From the NCBI GenBank assembly GCA_005877365.1, contig VBPP01000136.1:1-8618 (forward strand): a stretch of 8,618 bases of DNA, given 5' to 3'. Position 1 is the stretch's first letter, and every line of letters starts with the position of its first letter. The position numbers and the translations under genes were made by a program. This DNA is from Nitrososphaerota archaeon. Its GTDB lineage: Archaea > Thermoproteota > Nitrososphaeria > Nitrososphaerales > Gagatemarchaeaceae. Under the pieces are notes generated by a model. It searched no databases, was not told where the DNA came from, and saw nothing but the letters and a program-made list of their open reading frames with translations. Shown one piece after another: positions 1 to 5,733 of the stretch.

Positions 1-227
1 ACTCCGCCCACGCGCCACCGAGGTCTGGGCAAAGTGCGGGCCTCACTAGTGGCATCGGCGGGGGAAAGACGGGGCCCTTGACCGACGGGCTGATGAAAAG
101 CGCACCTTCTGGCGCAGAGGAGCGACATCAAATACCTGACGCCAGTCTACGAATCATTCTAATCCTGTTTCGTTCAATCGAGAAACGGGCCGAAGGCGGC
201 CGTGGGTGATCCGGATGGATCGGCGGT
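1..227. other. Left-edge region, no convincing gene
   Basis: The region lies downstream of the Mer-type LLM stop. A plus-strand frame is open from base 3 to a TGA at 207-209, but its 68 codons give a Gly/Ser/Pro-rich product with no recognised motif. A hairpin with an 8-base stem (164-171 with 182-189, one G-T pair) and a 10-base loop lies here. It has no T-run on either side and is not a clear terminator. Confidence 0.4.
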
Positions 228-1199
228 TCACGTAGAATGGATAACGGGGTACGATGCGCCTCCCTTCACGTATTCTCCGACCCCTTCTCGACACTCTTCG
301 GGCGTCCCTGCGACGGTCAGCAGATCTACGACCTTGTCGTCCACCAGCTTCATAGCTTCCTCTGCTCCATCCTTCCTTGGAGGCCATCCACCAAGCGCGG
401 TCTTTATCTCCTCGACCAGGTTCGGACTGATTCCGCTCGCAATGCCAATGTGCGGCTGTTGTCCGAGGTAGAGCGTCACCAGGTATCGGGCCTCGTCCTT
501 GGCCTTCGCCGTATCCTCCGACATCGCAACTGCTATGAGCTGAGGAAGGTCAATCTCCTTCATCTTCCTCCGTGCCCTCTTCGCTCCTGTGCTAATCCTA
601 TGCAGCGATTCCTTCAAGTAGTTGACTGAGGTAAACGCGTTCAGGAGTACTCCGTCAGCGATCTCTCCCGATAGCTCCAACATATTGAGACCTGTCGCAC
701 CGATGTAAATCGGTACCCTTATGGTCTCTCGTCGCCTGCCGTACCCCAAGTCCAGCTGAAGGTCGCGGACCCTCATGATCTCACCTTCGAAGGTCACTCT
801 TTCGAGACGGAAGAGGCGCCGAACGACTTCGACCCACTCTCTCATGGCCGCCAGTGGCTTCCGCCTCTTGATCCCTTGTTTCCAGGCCAGAGGATCCCAA
901 TACGCACCAACCCCAAGCACGGCTCTTCCGTGCGAAATCTCATCGAGAGTCGCAAACGTAAGCGCGGTCAGGGAAGGCACTCTCGTCCAGATGTTTATCA
1001 CCCCCGTTGCGAGTTTTATCTTCTTGGTTACTGAGGCGAAGGAGCCGAGGACCGAGATCGCATCGCGTACGAGTCGAGTTTCGCAGACCCACACTGTGTC
1101 AAACCCCTTCTCGTCTGCAAGCTTCGCGATTTCAATCTGCTCATCCGTATTGGGTCGGTCGAGAAAGCATAATCCCATCCGAACGTGGGAGCTCGGCAC
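228..1199 (-). CDS. LLM-class oxidoreductase, Mer/F420-dependent type
   Basis: Predicted TIM-barrel oxidoreductase of the bacterial luciferase-like superfamily, probably cytosolic and using F420 or FMN. The 323 residues match the usual 310-340. Visible family marks are the first strand MGLCFLDRP (8-16), ADEKGFDTVWVCE (28-40), LATGVINIWTR (63-73, the place of the TGVTNPxTRHP-type motif), ATLDEISHGRAVLGVGA (83-99) and IGATGLNMLELSGEIADG (167-184), which is typical of methylene-tetrahydromethanopterin reductase (Mer) relatives. The C-terminus, YPVIHST, is like the usual HPVI ending. The GTG at 1199 is chosen because a TATA-like box centred near 1225 puts the transcription start almost on it, giving a leaderless message; ATG at 1178 (Met8) is the alternative. 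True Mer activity is not claimed, since the family also contains many F420-dependent dehydrogenases of unknown substrate. The gene stands alone, 313 bases from the next gene upstream. Confidence 0.9.
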   Translation of the reverse strand: MPSSHVRMGLCFLDRPNTDEQIEIAKLADEKGFDTVWVCETRLVRDAISVLGSFASVTKKIKLATGVINIWTRVPSLTALTFATLDEISHGRAVLGVGAYWDPLAWKQGIKRRKPLAAMREWVEVVRRLFRLERVTFEGEIMRVRDLQLDLGYGRRRETIRVPIYIGATGLNMLELSGEIADGVLLNAFTSVNYLKESLHRISTGAKRARRKMKEIDLPQLIAVAMSEDTAKAKDEARYLVTLYLGQQPHIGIASGISPNLVEEIKTALGGWPPRKDGAEEAMKLVDDKVVDLLTVAGTPEECREGVGEYVKGGASYPVIHST

Positions 1200-1220
1200 G
1201 AATCGCGAATCCGAAAAACG

Positions 1221-1230
1221 TGATTTAAGG
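1221..1230 (-). promoter_or_regulatory. TATA-like box for the Mer-type LLM gene
   Basis: The minus strand reads CCTTAAATCA here. Its centre is 26-27 bases upstream of the GTG at 1199, the usual archaeal TATA-to-start distance. Transcription would then begin on or next to the start codon. No Shine-Dalgarno sequence lies before the GTG, which agrees with a leaderless mRNA. Confidence 0.5.
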
Positions 1231-1362
1231 ATTCACAGTTGGTGGGCCTTGGACAGAATTTGCCATTCGTCCGTGCATCTTACTTTTCTTCGCGTCGGTC
1301 CTTCGTGCCAGACTAGATTCTCAGCTTTGCACAATCGGAAACTGACCGAACCAAAATTGTTC

Positions 1363-1374
1363 AATCGATCGATT
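1363..1374. repeat. 12-base perfect palindrome
   Basis: AATCGATCGATT is its own reverse complement. It is framed by CAAAAT (1352-1357) and ATTTTG (1372-1377), which also pair. It lies about 165 bases upstream of the Mer-type LLM start, rather far for an archaeal operator. One or two such 12-base palindromes are expected by chance in a window this size, so a regulatory role is only a possibility. Confidence 0.3.
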
Positions 1375-1512
1375 TTGTCAAGGCGTGCGCCTCTGGGGCG
1401 AATACCTTCGAGCCTGTGCACCCGCATGAGTCCTCTTTCATGCGTCATAGCTTAATGATGCAGCGCGACGAACGTCATCGGTTGCCGTAGTCCGCGAAAA
1501 CCGCCCGCTACG

Positions 1513-2544
1513 TCAGACGAGGGGGGGAGGGTAAGTCCTGCGCTGCGATCCTTCGACTTTTTCCCCGAATTCAGGGATTATCTTCTTACCGAATAGCCTT
1601 ATGGAGCTCATCGTGGAAGTATGTTTCATACCGGGCCATGTCATTCTGAAGCTTATGTGAGCGGGCCGCAGTTCCTTTACGTAGTCGTGGAGTTCTTGAA
1701 TGCAGGTCCTCGGGTCCCCCACGATGTAACGACCCTCCGCGAGTTCTTCGAAGCTGAGATCGTACTTCTCACCCGGTTGACCCCATTTCATGTATGTCTC
1801 GTACATTCGCTTCAGAAAGGGCTTGGCCCCGTTCAGAGCGTCCTCATTGGTCTCGGCTACATGAAGCTCTCTCATCAGAAGAAGTTTTTCCTTCTTTCCG
1901 CGTTTTGCCGCTCCCTCCCTGTATTTCGCCAGTAACTTCCTGATGTGCACCAACGACTGTCTCGGACTTATCATCCAGGCATCCCCAATCTCCCCTGCCC
2001 TAAGCGCACCAGGCTCCGTATCTGCTCCCATCCAAATTTCTGGCCCTGCCTTCTGAAGGGGCTTCGGGTTAATGGAAACGTCATCGAGATTGAAATGACG
2101 GCCATTGAATGATACGTGATCTTGCGTCCACAATCTCCGGATAATTTCAACTCCCTCGACGAGTCTACCGACTCGATGCTTCTTCGGCAGGTTGAAGGCC
2201 TGAAACTCCTTCTCCCTGTATCCGATTGATACGCCAAGAATGAATTTCCCCCCACACAAGATATCGATGTTAGCAACTTGTTCAGCTACGTCGACCGGAT
2301 TCAGCAGGGAAAGGAGTAGTGAGCTAGTTCCTAAGGTCATCCCGGGAAAATCGCCCGAAAACCTTGCGAGCAGCGGGAGAGGTTGAAACATCTGCTCAGT
2401 GTCAGTCACGTGATGTTGTGCAGCCCAAAGTGAATCAAAACCACTCTTCTTGGCGCAATCCGCTTGCTCCAGAACCTCCCTAAGGGCTTGACCCTGTGAA
2501 AAGTTATGAGTAAAGACAGGAACAAACATCAAACCAAACTTCAA
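1513..2544 (-). CDS. LLM-class flavin-dependent oxidoreductase, WPGM type
   Basis: A 343-residue luciferase-like monooxygenase or oxidoreductase, likely FMN-linked. Features in order are the first strand KFGLMFVP (2-9), KKSGFDSLWAAQHHVTD (32-48) with the luciferase-family His pair at 44-45, SLLLSLLNPVDVAEQVANID (77-94; substrate/flavin pocket region), GKFILGVSIGYREKEF (99-114), PEIWMGADTEPGALRAGEIGDAW (168-190) and a C-terminal MTWPGM (301-306) followed by SIRLFGKKIIPEF, typical of a large LLM subgroup. The TTG at 2544 is supported by AAGGTG 7 bases upstream and by starting directly at the first barrel strand. It sits 38 bases behind the amidase, so it is probably the last gene of that operon. 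It belongs to a different subgroup from the LLM gene at 228-1199 and is not a recent duplicate. The substrate is unknown; related proteins are often annotated as alkanesulfonate- or limonene-monooxygenase-like. Confidence 0.9.
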   Translation of the reverse strand: MKFGLMFVPVFTHNFSQGQALREVLEQADCAKKSGFDSLWAAQHHVTDTEQMFQPLPLLARFSGDFPGMTLGTSSLLLSLLNPVDVAEQVANIDILCGGKFILGVSIGYREKEFQAFNLPKKHRVGRLVEGVEIIRRLWTQDHVSFNGRHFNLDDVSINPKPLQKAGPEIWMGADTEPGALRAGEIGDAWMISPRQSLVHIRKLLAKYREGAAKRGKKEKLLLMRELHVAETNEDALNGAKPFLKRMYETYMKWGQPGEKYDLSFEELAEGRYIVGDPRTCIQELHDYVKELRPAHISFRMTWPGMKHTSTMSSIRLFGKKIIPEFGEKVEGSQRRTYPPPLV

Positions 2545-2551
2545 TCTGAAG

Positions 2552-2560
2552 CACCTTTCC
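2552..2560 (-). promoter_or_regulatory. Ribosome-binding site deciding a TTG start
   Basis: The minus strand reads GGAAAGGTG, with 7 bases between it and the TTG at 2544. This supports the TTG over the ATG five codons further in (2529) for the WPGM-type LLM gene. Confidence 0.6.
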
Positions 2561-2582
2561 GGCGATGCCTGGAAACGGGTAC

Positions 2583-3995
2583 CTATATGTTAGGTAACCT
2601 GCCCTTCCAGGGTTGAGCCTGTTCGTACGCGTAGGCTAACTTGAGGACGGTCTCTTCATCGAATGGTCTACCGGCGATTTGCAGCCCGATGGGTAGCCCT
2701 GAGCTTGAGAACCCGCACGGAACAGAGAGAGCAGGAAGGCCCAGGAGATTGTAGATGCGAACGAAATTAGCTATGAAAGGTCTCGGATCAGTTTTCCTAC
2801 CTCCCACGTCGATGGTCTCTTGCCCTATCTTGAATGGCAGAATAGGACAGGTTGGACTCAGTAGAACATCAACGCTCTTGAAAACGCGGTCGAACTCCCT
2901 CCTGAACCATTCCCGGAGGCGAAGAGCCTTAACGTAATGGTTAGCCGAATAGAAGTACCCTACTTCAAGGCGCGTCCGGACGGACGGTTGGTAGTCCTCC
3001 CGCCTTTCCTTGAGCCATTTTTCGTGAATCGAAGTTGCTTCACACGCGATTAGCATGTTTGCGACAGGTGCGGAATGCTCAATCTTGGGAATCGAAATCT
3101 CACTCACCGGCACTCCGAGTCCGCTAATCACTTCGACAGCAGTTTCAACCCTTCTGCGAACCTCTTGATCAAGACATTCTTCAAGATATTTGCCGAGAAC
3201 ACCGACTTTCATGCGCTTGAAATCATTGGAGAGCGCACTCTGATAGCGTGGGACAGGCCTCTCAGAGCTCGTCGAGTCTCTCGGGTCCATCCCGGCAATC
3301 GCTTCGAGCAGGATTGCGGCATCTTCGACCGTCCTGGCGATTGGAGAAACATGATCTAGGTTCCAACTCAGAGGTATCACTCCGAATCGACTCACTCTGC
3401 CATAAGTTGGCTTGAACCCAACTGTTCCGCAATAACTCGAGGGTATTCTACCCGACCCTCCGGTATCGGTACCCAGTGAGCCATAGCAAAGACACGCGGC
3501 CACGGCGGAGGCCGAACCGCCGCTAGAACCGCCCGTGACGAGCTCGGGATTCCACGGATTTCTACACGGACCGTAGTATGAATCTTCAGCCGTGGGACCG
3601 TAGGCGAATTCATGGCAGTTGTTCTTACCTATGATGATCGCCCCCGCCTCTCTAAGGTGCTCGACGGAAGTAGCGTCATAATCGGTAAGGTTTTCCGCCA
3701 AGAGCTTGGAGGCAGCGGACGTAATGCTCCCCCTCACCGCGAGGATGTCCTTCACAGAGACCGGGATACCATGGAGAGGCCCCCGCGACTTACCAGAGCG
3801 TATTTCCTCATCTGCCCTTCGAGCTGTGGTGACCGCATCTTCCTCCAGAACTGATATGTAGGCGTTTATCTTCTTGTTCACGCCTCTGGTGCGTTCTATG
3901 AGATCCTTTACGATCTCTGTCGAGGAGACCTCCCCGTTTCTAATCCAAGCCGAGACTTCCTTGATCGAGCCCTGCCGGACTTCTCGAGGATCCAA
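2583..3995 (-). CDS. Amidase-signature hydrolase (GatA-like core)
   Basis: A 470-residue amidase-signature enzyme, which hydrolyses carboxamides to acid and ammonia through a Ser-cisSer-Lys triad. All three residues are visible: Lys82 in SVKDI, Ser157 in GGSSGGS and Ser181 in GTDTGGS. The 24-residue spacing between the serines matches GatA and FAAH. The signature region spans about 155-199 and ends in SYCGTVGFKPTYG; Gly182 stands where Ile is usual (GGSIR). The C-terminus has the usual GLPIGLQIAGRPFDEETVL block. No GatB gene is present, so a free amidase is more likely than a tRNA amidotransferase subunit. The TTG at 3995 is the only start codon in this frame, which is open back to 4061, and is preceded only by AGGGG at short spacing. 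The natural start is probably 4183 in another frame; see the neighbouring GatC-like entry. The WPGM-type LLM gene follows after 38 bases. Confidence 0.9.
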   Translation of the reverse strand: MDPREVRQGSIKEVSAWIRNGEVSSTEIVKDLIERTRGVNKKINAYISVLEEDAVTTARRADEEIRSGKSRGPLHGIPVSVKDILAVRGSITSAASKLLAENLTDYDATSVEHLREAGAIIIGKNNCHEFAYGPTAEDSYYGPCRNPWNPELVTGGSSGGSASAVAACLCYGSLGTDTGGSGRIPSSYCGTVGFKPTYGRVSRFGVIPLSWNLDHVSPIARTVEDAAILLEAIAGMDPRDSTSSERPVPRYQSALSNDFKRMKVGVLGKYLEECLDQEVRRRVETAVEVISGLGVPVSEISIPKIEHSAPVANMLIACEATSIHEKWLKERREDYQPSVRTRLEVGYFYSANHYVKALRLREWFRREFDRVFKSVDVLLSPTCPILPFKIGQETIDVGGRKTDPRPFIANFVRIYNLLGLPALSVPCGFSSSGLPIGLQIAGRPFDEETVLKLAYAYEQAQPWKGRLPNI

Positions 3996-4009
3996 AGTCC
4001 CCTGCTCAA

Positions 4010-4183
4010 TCAGCGGGTGGAACTTGGTTCGAGGCCCTCCAAGTCCACTTCGGTTGCCTTGTCAAGCGCTTCGAGAGTCTTTGTGACCGTGCGTGAGATT
4101 ACCCTCAGCCGCTCATCAGGGATCTCTGAACCGTACACCTCTTGAATTATTCTTTTCAGCGTTTCTGGCGTCATCTCCGCCAT
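4010..4183 (-). CDS. GatC-like N-terminal segment, frameshifted from the amidase
   Basis: A 57-codon frame with the best translation signals in the window: ATG at 4183, GAGGTGA nine bases upstream and a TATA-like box further up. The product begins MAEMTPETLKRIIQEVYG, is mostly helical with charged residues, and reaches VDLEGLEP (46-53), very like the 'DTEGVEP' turn of GatC. It then runs out of frame as SSTR and stops at 4010-4012. In the amidase frame the same stretch reads KFHPLIEQGTLDP, which is what should follow: GatC proteins commonly have EPxFHPL here. Re-reading or restoring one A at about 4025 joins the two into a single protein of about 533 residues (53 + 480). It is therefore probably the N-terminal domain of the amidase. 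Alternatives are a separate small protein coupled to the amidase (stop 15 bases before the TTG), or programmed -1 recoding. Confidence 0.6.
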   Translation of the reverse strand: MAEMTPETLKRIIQEVYGSEIPDERLRVISRTVTKTLEALDKATEVDLEGLEPSSTR

Positions 4184-4192
4184 GAAACAGCT

Positions 4193-4199
4193 TCACCTC
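4193..4199 (-). promoter_or_regulatory. Strong ribosome-binding site
   Basis: GAGGTGA on the minus strand, nine bases before the ATG at 4183. It is the clearest Shine-Dalgarno sequence in the window. It shows that translation of the amidase transcript begins at 4183, not at the TTG at 3995. Confidence 0.7.
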
Positions 4200-4218
4200 A
4201 ATCGTGTGCGCGGGGTAT

Positions 4219-4229
4219 CGATATAAGTT
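4219..4229 (-). promoter_or_regulatory. TATA-like box of the amidase operon
   Basis: The minus strand reads ACTTATATCGA, with core TTATAT at 4221-4226. Counting about 26 bases downstream puts the transcription start near 4197-4198, at the edge of the ribosome-binding site and about 15 bases before the ATG at 4183. The spacing suits an archaeal promoter driving the GatC-like frame, the amidase and the WPGM-type LLM gene. Confidence 0.55.
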
Positions 4230-4266
4230 ACTCGGAAAGCGTTTTGCCGATGCAATCCGATCTGTC

Positions 4267-4743
4267 TTACTTCTTGGTCCCGTAGGCCGAGTCTAGCTTC
4301 TCGAAATTCCAGGCAATTATCTTCTCAGGCTTTATCTTTGCGATTACACGATTCTTTCCAGGTTTTCCATCTTCGAGCACGGCTTTTACGGCACCACCGA
4401 ACCCGTATCTCTTCAGTAGCTTCGAAACGATATCGACCTGTGTCTTTTCGTCCGTCAATAGCTTAGCCCGACCTCGTATCGATACAGCCTGGGCTTCGAA
4501 GAGGCTCTTGGTTTCGGGTCTGACGTCCCTATCGATGACTAGAGTGACCTTGTCGTTTTGGCGTAGGTTTGCTATGTGACGACGAGGCCTTTCGCCATGA
4601 CCCAGTATCAAGTAGAGATGCTCGCCGTCCCAGTGGTACCAGAGGGGAGTAACATGGGGATATCCGTCATCCCTGATTGTTGCGACTCGAGCTACCAACG
4701 GTTTGCTTAGGAAATTATCGATTTCCGTCCTGCTCATAGCCAC
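4267..4743 (-). CDS. PPOX-fold flavin/F420-binding protein
   Basis: A 158-residue protein of the pyridoxamine-5'-phosphate-oxidase-like split-barrel family, usual length 130-170. Residues 16-40 (LVARVATIRDDGYPHVTPLWYHWDG) are the family hallmark, where 'G-x-PHVTPL-W' forms the first strands of the cofactor site. Residues 43-70 continue with LYLILGHGERPRRHIANLRQNDKVTLVID, in which an Arg/Lys-N-(x)-NDKV-type segment binds the cofactor phosphate. IRGRAKLL (89-96) is the next strand. Members of this class use FMN or F420 to reduce small molecules; some bind haem or biliverdin. The substrate cannot be told. The start is uncertain: GTG at 4743 gives the longest frame, but AAGGTGG overlaps that GTG and lies just before the ATG at 4737 (Met3). 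The gene lies 80 bases after the hydrolase and 83 bases before the amidase-operon start, so it may have its own promoter. Confidence 0.87.
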   Translation of the reverse strand: MAMSRTEIDNFLSKPLVARVATIRDDGYPHVTPLWYHWDGEHLYLILGHGERPRRHIANLRQNDKVTLVIDRDVRPETKSLFEAQAVSIRGRAKLLTDEKTQVDIVSKLLKRYGFGGAVKAVLEDGKPGKNRVIAKIKPEKIIAWNFEKLDSAYGTKK

Positions 4744-4789
4744 CTTAGGGGACCAGGTGAGACTCGTGGCCAGTCAGGAAGAGCAGCGG

Positions 4790-4797
4790 TTTTTATT
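4790..4797 (-). promoter_or_regulatory. Possible TATA-like box for the PPOX gene
   Basis: The minus strand reads AATAAAAA. A start about 26 bases downstream, near 4768, would leave a leader of about 25-30 bases before the PPOX start codons. The element is A-rich rather than a clean TATA match, so support is weak. Confidence 0.3.
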
Positions 4798-4823
4798 GCT
4801 TTCGCGGGTCCAGACAGAGTATT

Positions 4824-5675
4824 TCAGGTGGCTTTCTCCTTTGCCACCGATTTCAAGAATTTGATTACCGTAGCCGCAGATTCGTCCGGCTTCTCGAGAA
4901 GGTCGGCATGACCGATCCCCTCCCAGACCTTCAAGGTGGAGTTGGGAACCATCTCCGATATTTTCCGTCCTCCAATCCCTGACGGCCCCATGTCAAGGGG
5001 AGTGATGTAGTCTCCGGGCGCGTTCATCACAAGTGTCGGCGCACGGATCCTTCCCAGATCCTTGCTCAAGTCGAGACTCTCCATGGCAAGACACGCCTGT
5101 ACGACCGTTTCGACAGGATTTAGTCGAACTACGTCCCTGACCATCTCGATTTTTCGATCAACGCCGGCTTGGTCCAGAAAGTTGGCGCCGACGGCTTGCG
5201 TCAACACATAGTCGGAGTAAAGGTCCCCGAGTCCAATCGCTTGGGCGAGCTTCCGCCACGTCGAGAATATGATCTTGCGCATTCTATCCGGCTTCCCAAA
5301 TGCAACATCTGCCACACATCCGAGCGTTTTCTCCGGATACTTTGCCGCAAATTTCAGTGCGATCATGCCGCCCATGGAAGTGCCGTACACGTGGGTGCGT
5401 TTGACCTTCAGCGCATCTAGGAGTCCCGCTAGGTCATCGGCCCACATGTCTATCGTATATTTTTCAATCGGGCGGTCAGATTTTCCGTAGCCGCGTTGAT
5501 CGTAGCTCAGGACACGGAAATGCTTTACCAATTTGTTGTAAACGAGGCCGAAGTTCTGTCGTCCGAAGAGACTCCCTCCGATCAGGGCCAGAGGGTCTCC
5601 GGCTCCCTTCAATTCGTAATATAACCGAACGTCCCCTACTTGAACCGTGGGCAAAGCGTAATCTGTCCCAAACAT
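4824..5675 (-). CDS. Alpha/beta hydrolase
   Basis: A 283-residue alpha/beta-hydrolase-fold enzyme of the soluble esterase/lactonase type. The catalytic triad is visible: Ser100 in the nucleophile elbow YGTSMGG, Asp222 in MNAPGDYITP and His256 in GIGHADLLEKPDE. Strand 4 and its loop read VLSYDQRGYGKSDRP (55-69), a strong family mark. The oxyanion motif that usually reads HG after strand 3 is ALIGGSLFG here (30-38) and lacks the His. The longest frame starts at ATG 5675, but the family sequence begins at PTVQVGDVRLYYE. The TTG at 5654 would give exactly that start and lies about 33 bases from the TATA-like box, so 5654 may be the real start. The epimerase is transcribed divergently from the same short intergenic region. 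Esterase, lactonase and C-C hydrolase activities are all possible; the substrate is unknown. Confidence 0.9.
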   Translation of the reverse strand: MFGTDYALPTVQVGDVRLYYELKGAGDPLALIGGSLFGRQNFGLVYNKLVKHFRVLSYDQRGYGKSDRPIEKYTIDMWADDLAGLLDALKVKRTHVYGTSMGGMIALKFAAKYPEKTLGCVADVAFGKPDRMRKIIFSTWRKLAQAIGLGDLYSDYVLTQAVGANFLDQAGVDRKIEMVRDVVRLNPVETVVQACLAMESLDLSKDLGRIRAPTLVMNAPGDYITPLDMGPSGIGGRKISEMVPNSTLKVWEGIGHADLLEKPDESAATVIKFLKSVAKEKAT

Positions 5676-5681
5676 CGAACG

Positions 5682-5697
5682 TTATTTAAGTTAAGTC
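5682..5697. promoter_or_regulatory. Shared divergent TATA-like element
   Basis: This AT-rich stretch reads TTATTTAAGTTAAGTC on the plus strand and carries TATA-like sequence in both directions. For the epimerase (ATG 5734) it predicts a start near 5712 with a 20-base leader containing AAAGGGA (5722-5728) five bases before the ATG. For the hydrolase it predicts a start near 5661, inside the longest frame, which favours the TTG at 5654 as start codon. It is the only AT-rich sequence in the 58-base gap. Confidence 0.5.
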
Positions 5698-5733
5698 GTC
5701 CATCTTCTCGCCTCGAGCAAGAAAGGGACGCGT

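Larger units (their letters stand above)
1200..1512. other. Intergenic region, no convincing gene
   Basis: This 313-base gap lies between the end of the WPGM-type LLM gene and the start of the Mer-type LLM gene. A 71-codon minus-strand frame (1233-1448) is Arg-rich, has no recognisable motif and looks fortuitous. The gap holds the TATA-like box at 1221-1230, a 12-base perfect palindrome at 1363-1374 and a weak inverted repeat at 1479-1503 (CGGTT/AACCG arms) just past the upstream gene's stop. No tRNA pattern or T-rich terminator was found. Confidence 0.6.

Noticed and set aside
1..128. Minus-strand frame from ATG 128 running off the left edge
   Set aside because: It encodes an Arg/Pro/Cys-rich product with no motif and no ribosome-binding site; probably chance in GC-rich sequence.
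164..189. Hairpin CCTGTTTC/GAAACGGG as a terminator of the Mer-type LLM gene, or a tRNA T-arm because the loop holds GTTCAATC
   Set aside because: No T-run follows on either strand, and no acceptor, D- or anticodon arms can be fitted around it.
3..209. Plus-strand frame open from the left edge, 68 codons, ending 18 bases before the convergent LLM stop
   Set aside because: The position would suit the C-terminus of a convergent gene, but the product is Gly/Ser/Pro-rich, has no recognised motif, and no start is visible. Support is too weak to call a gene.
172..1368. Direct repeat GTTCAATCGA at 172-181 and 1359-1368 flanking the Mer-type LLM gene, as attachment sites or element ends
   Set aside because: Many 10-base repeats are expected by chance in 8.6 kb, and there is no integrase, transposase or tRNA nearby.
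1346..1379. TTGACA with AATTTT 17 bases downstream on the minus strand, resembling a bacterial promoter
   Set aside because: The -10 part matches TATAAT at only three of six positions, nothing sensible starts just after it, and other promoters in the window look archaeal.
1233..1448. 71-codon minus-strand frame in the large intergenic gap
   Set aside because: Composition is Arg-rich, no family pattern is seen, and the TATA-like box of the downstream gene lies just beyond its end. Treated as fortuitous.
202..1455. Plus-strand frames of 73-226 codons over the Mer-type LLM gene
   Set aside because: They are antisense shadows of a well-supported gene and show no protein family pattern.
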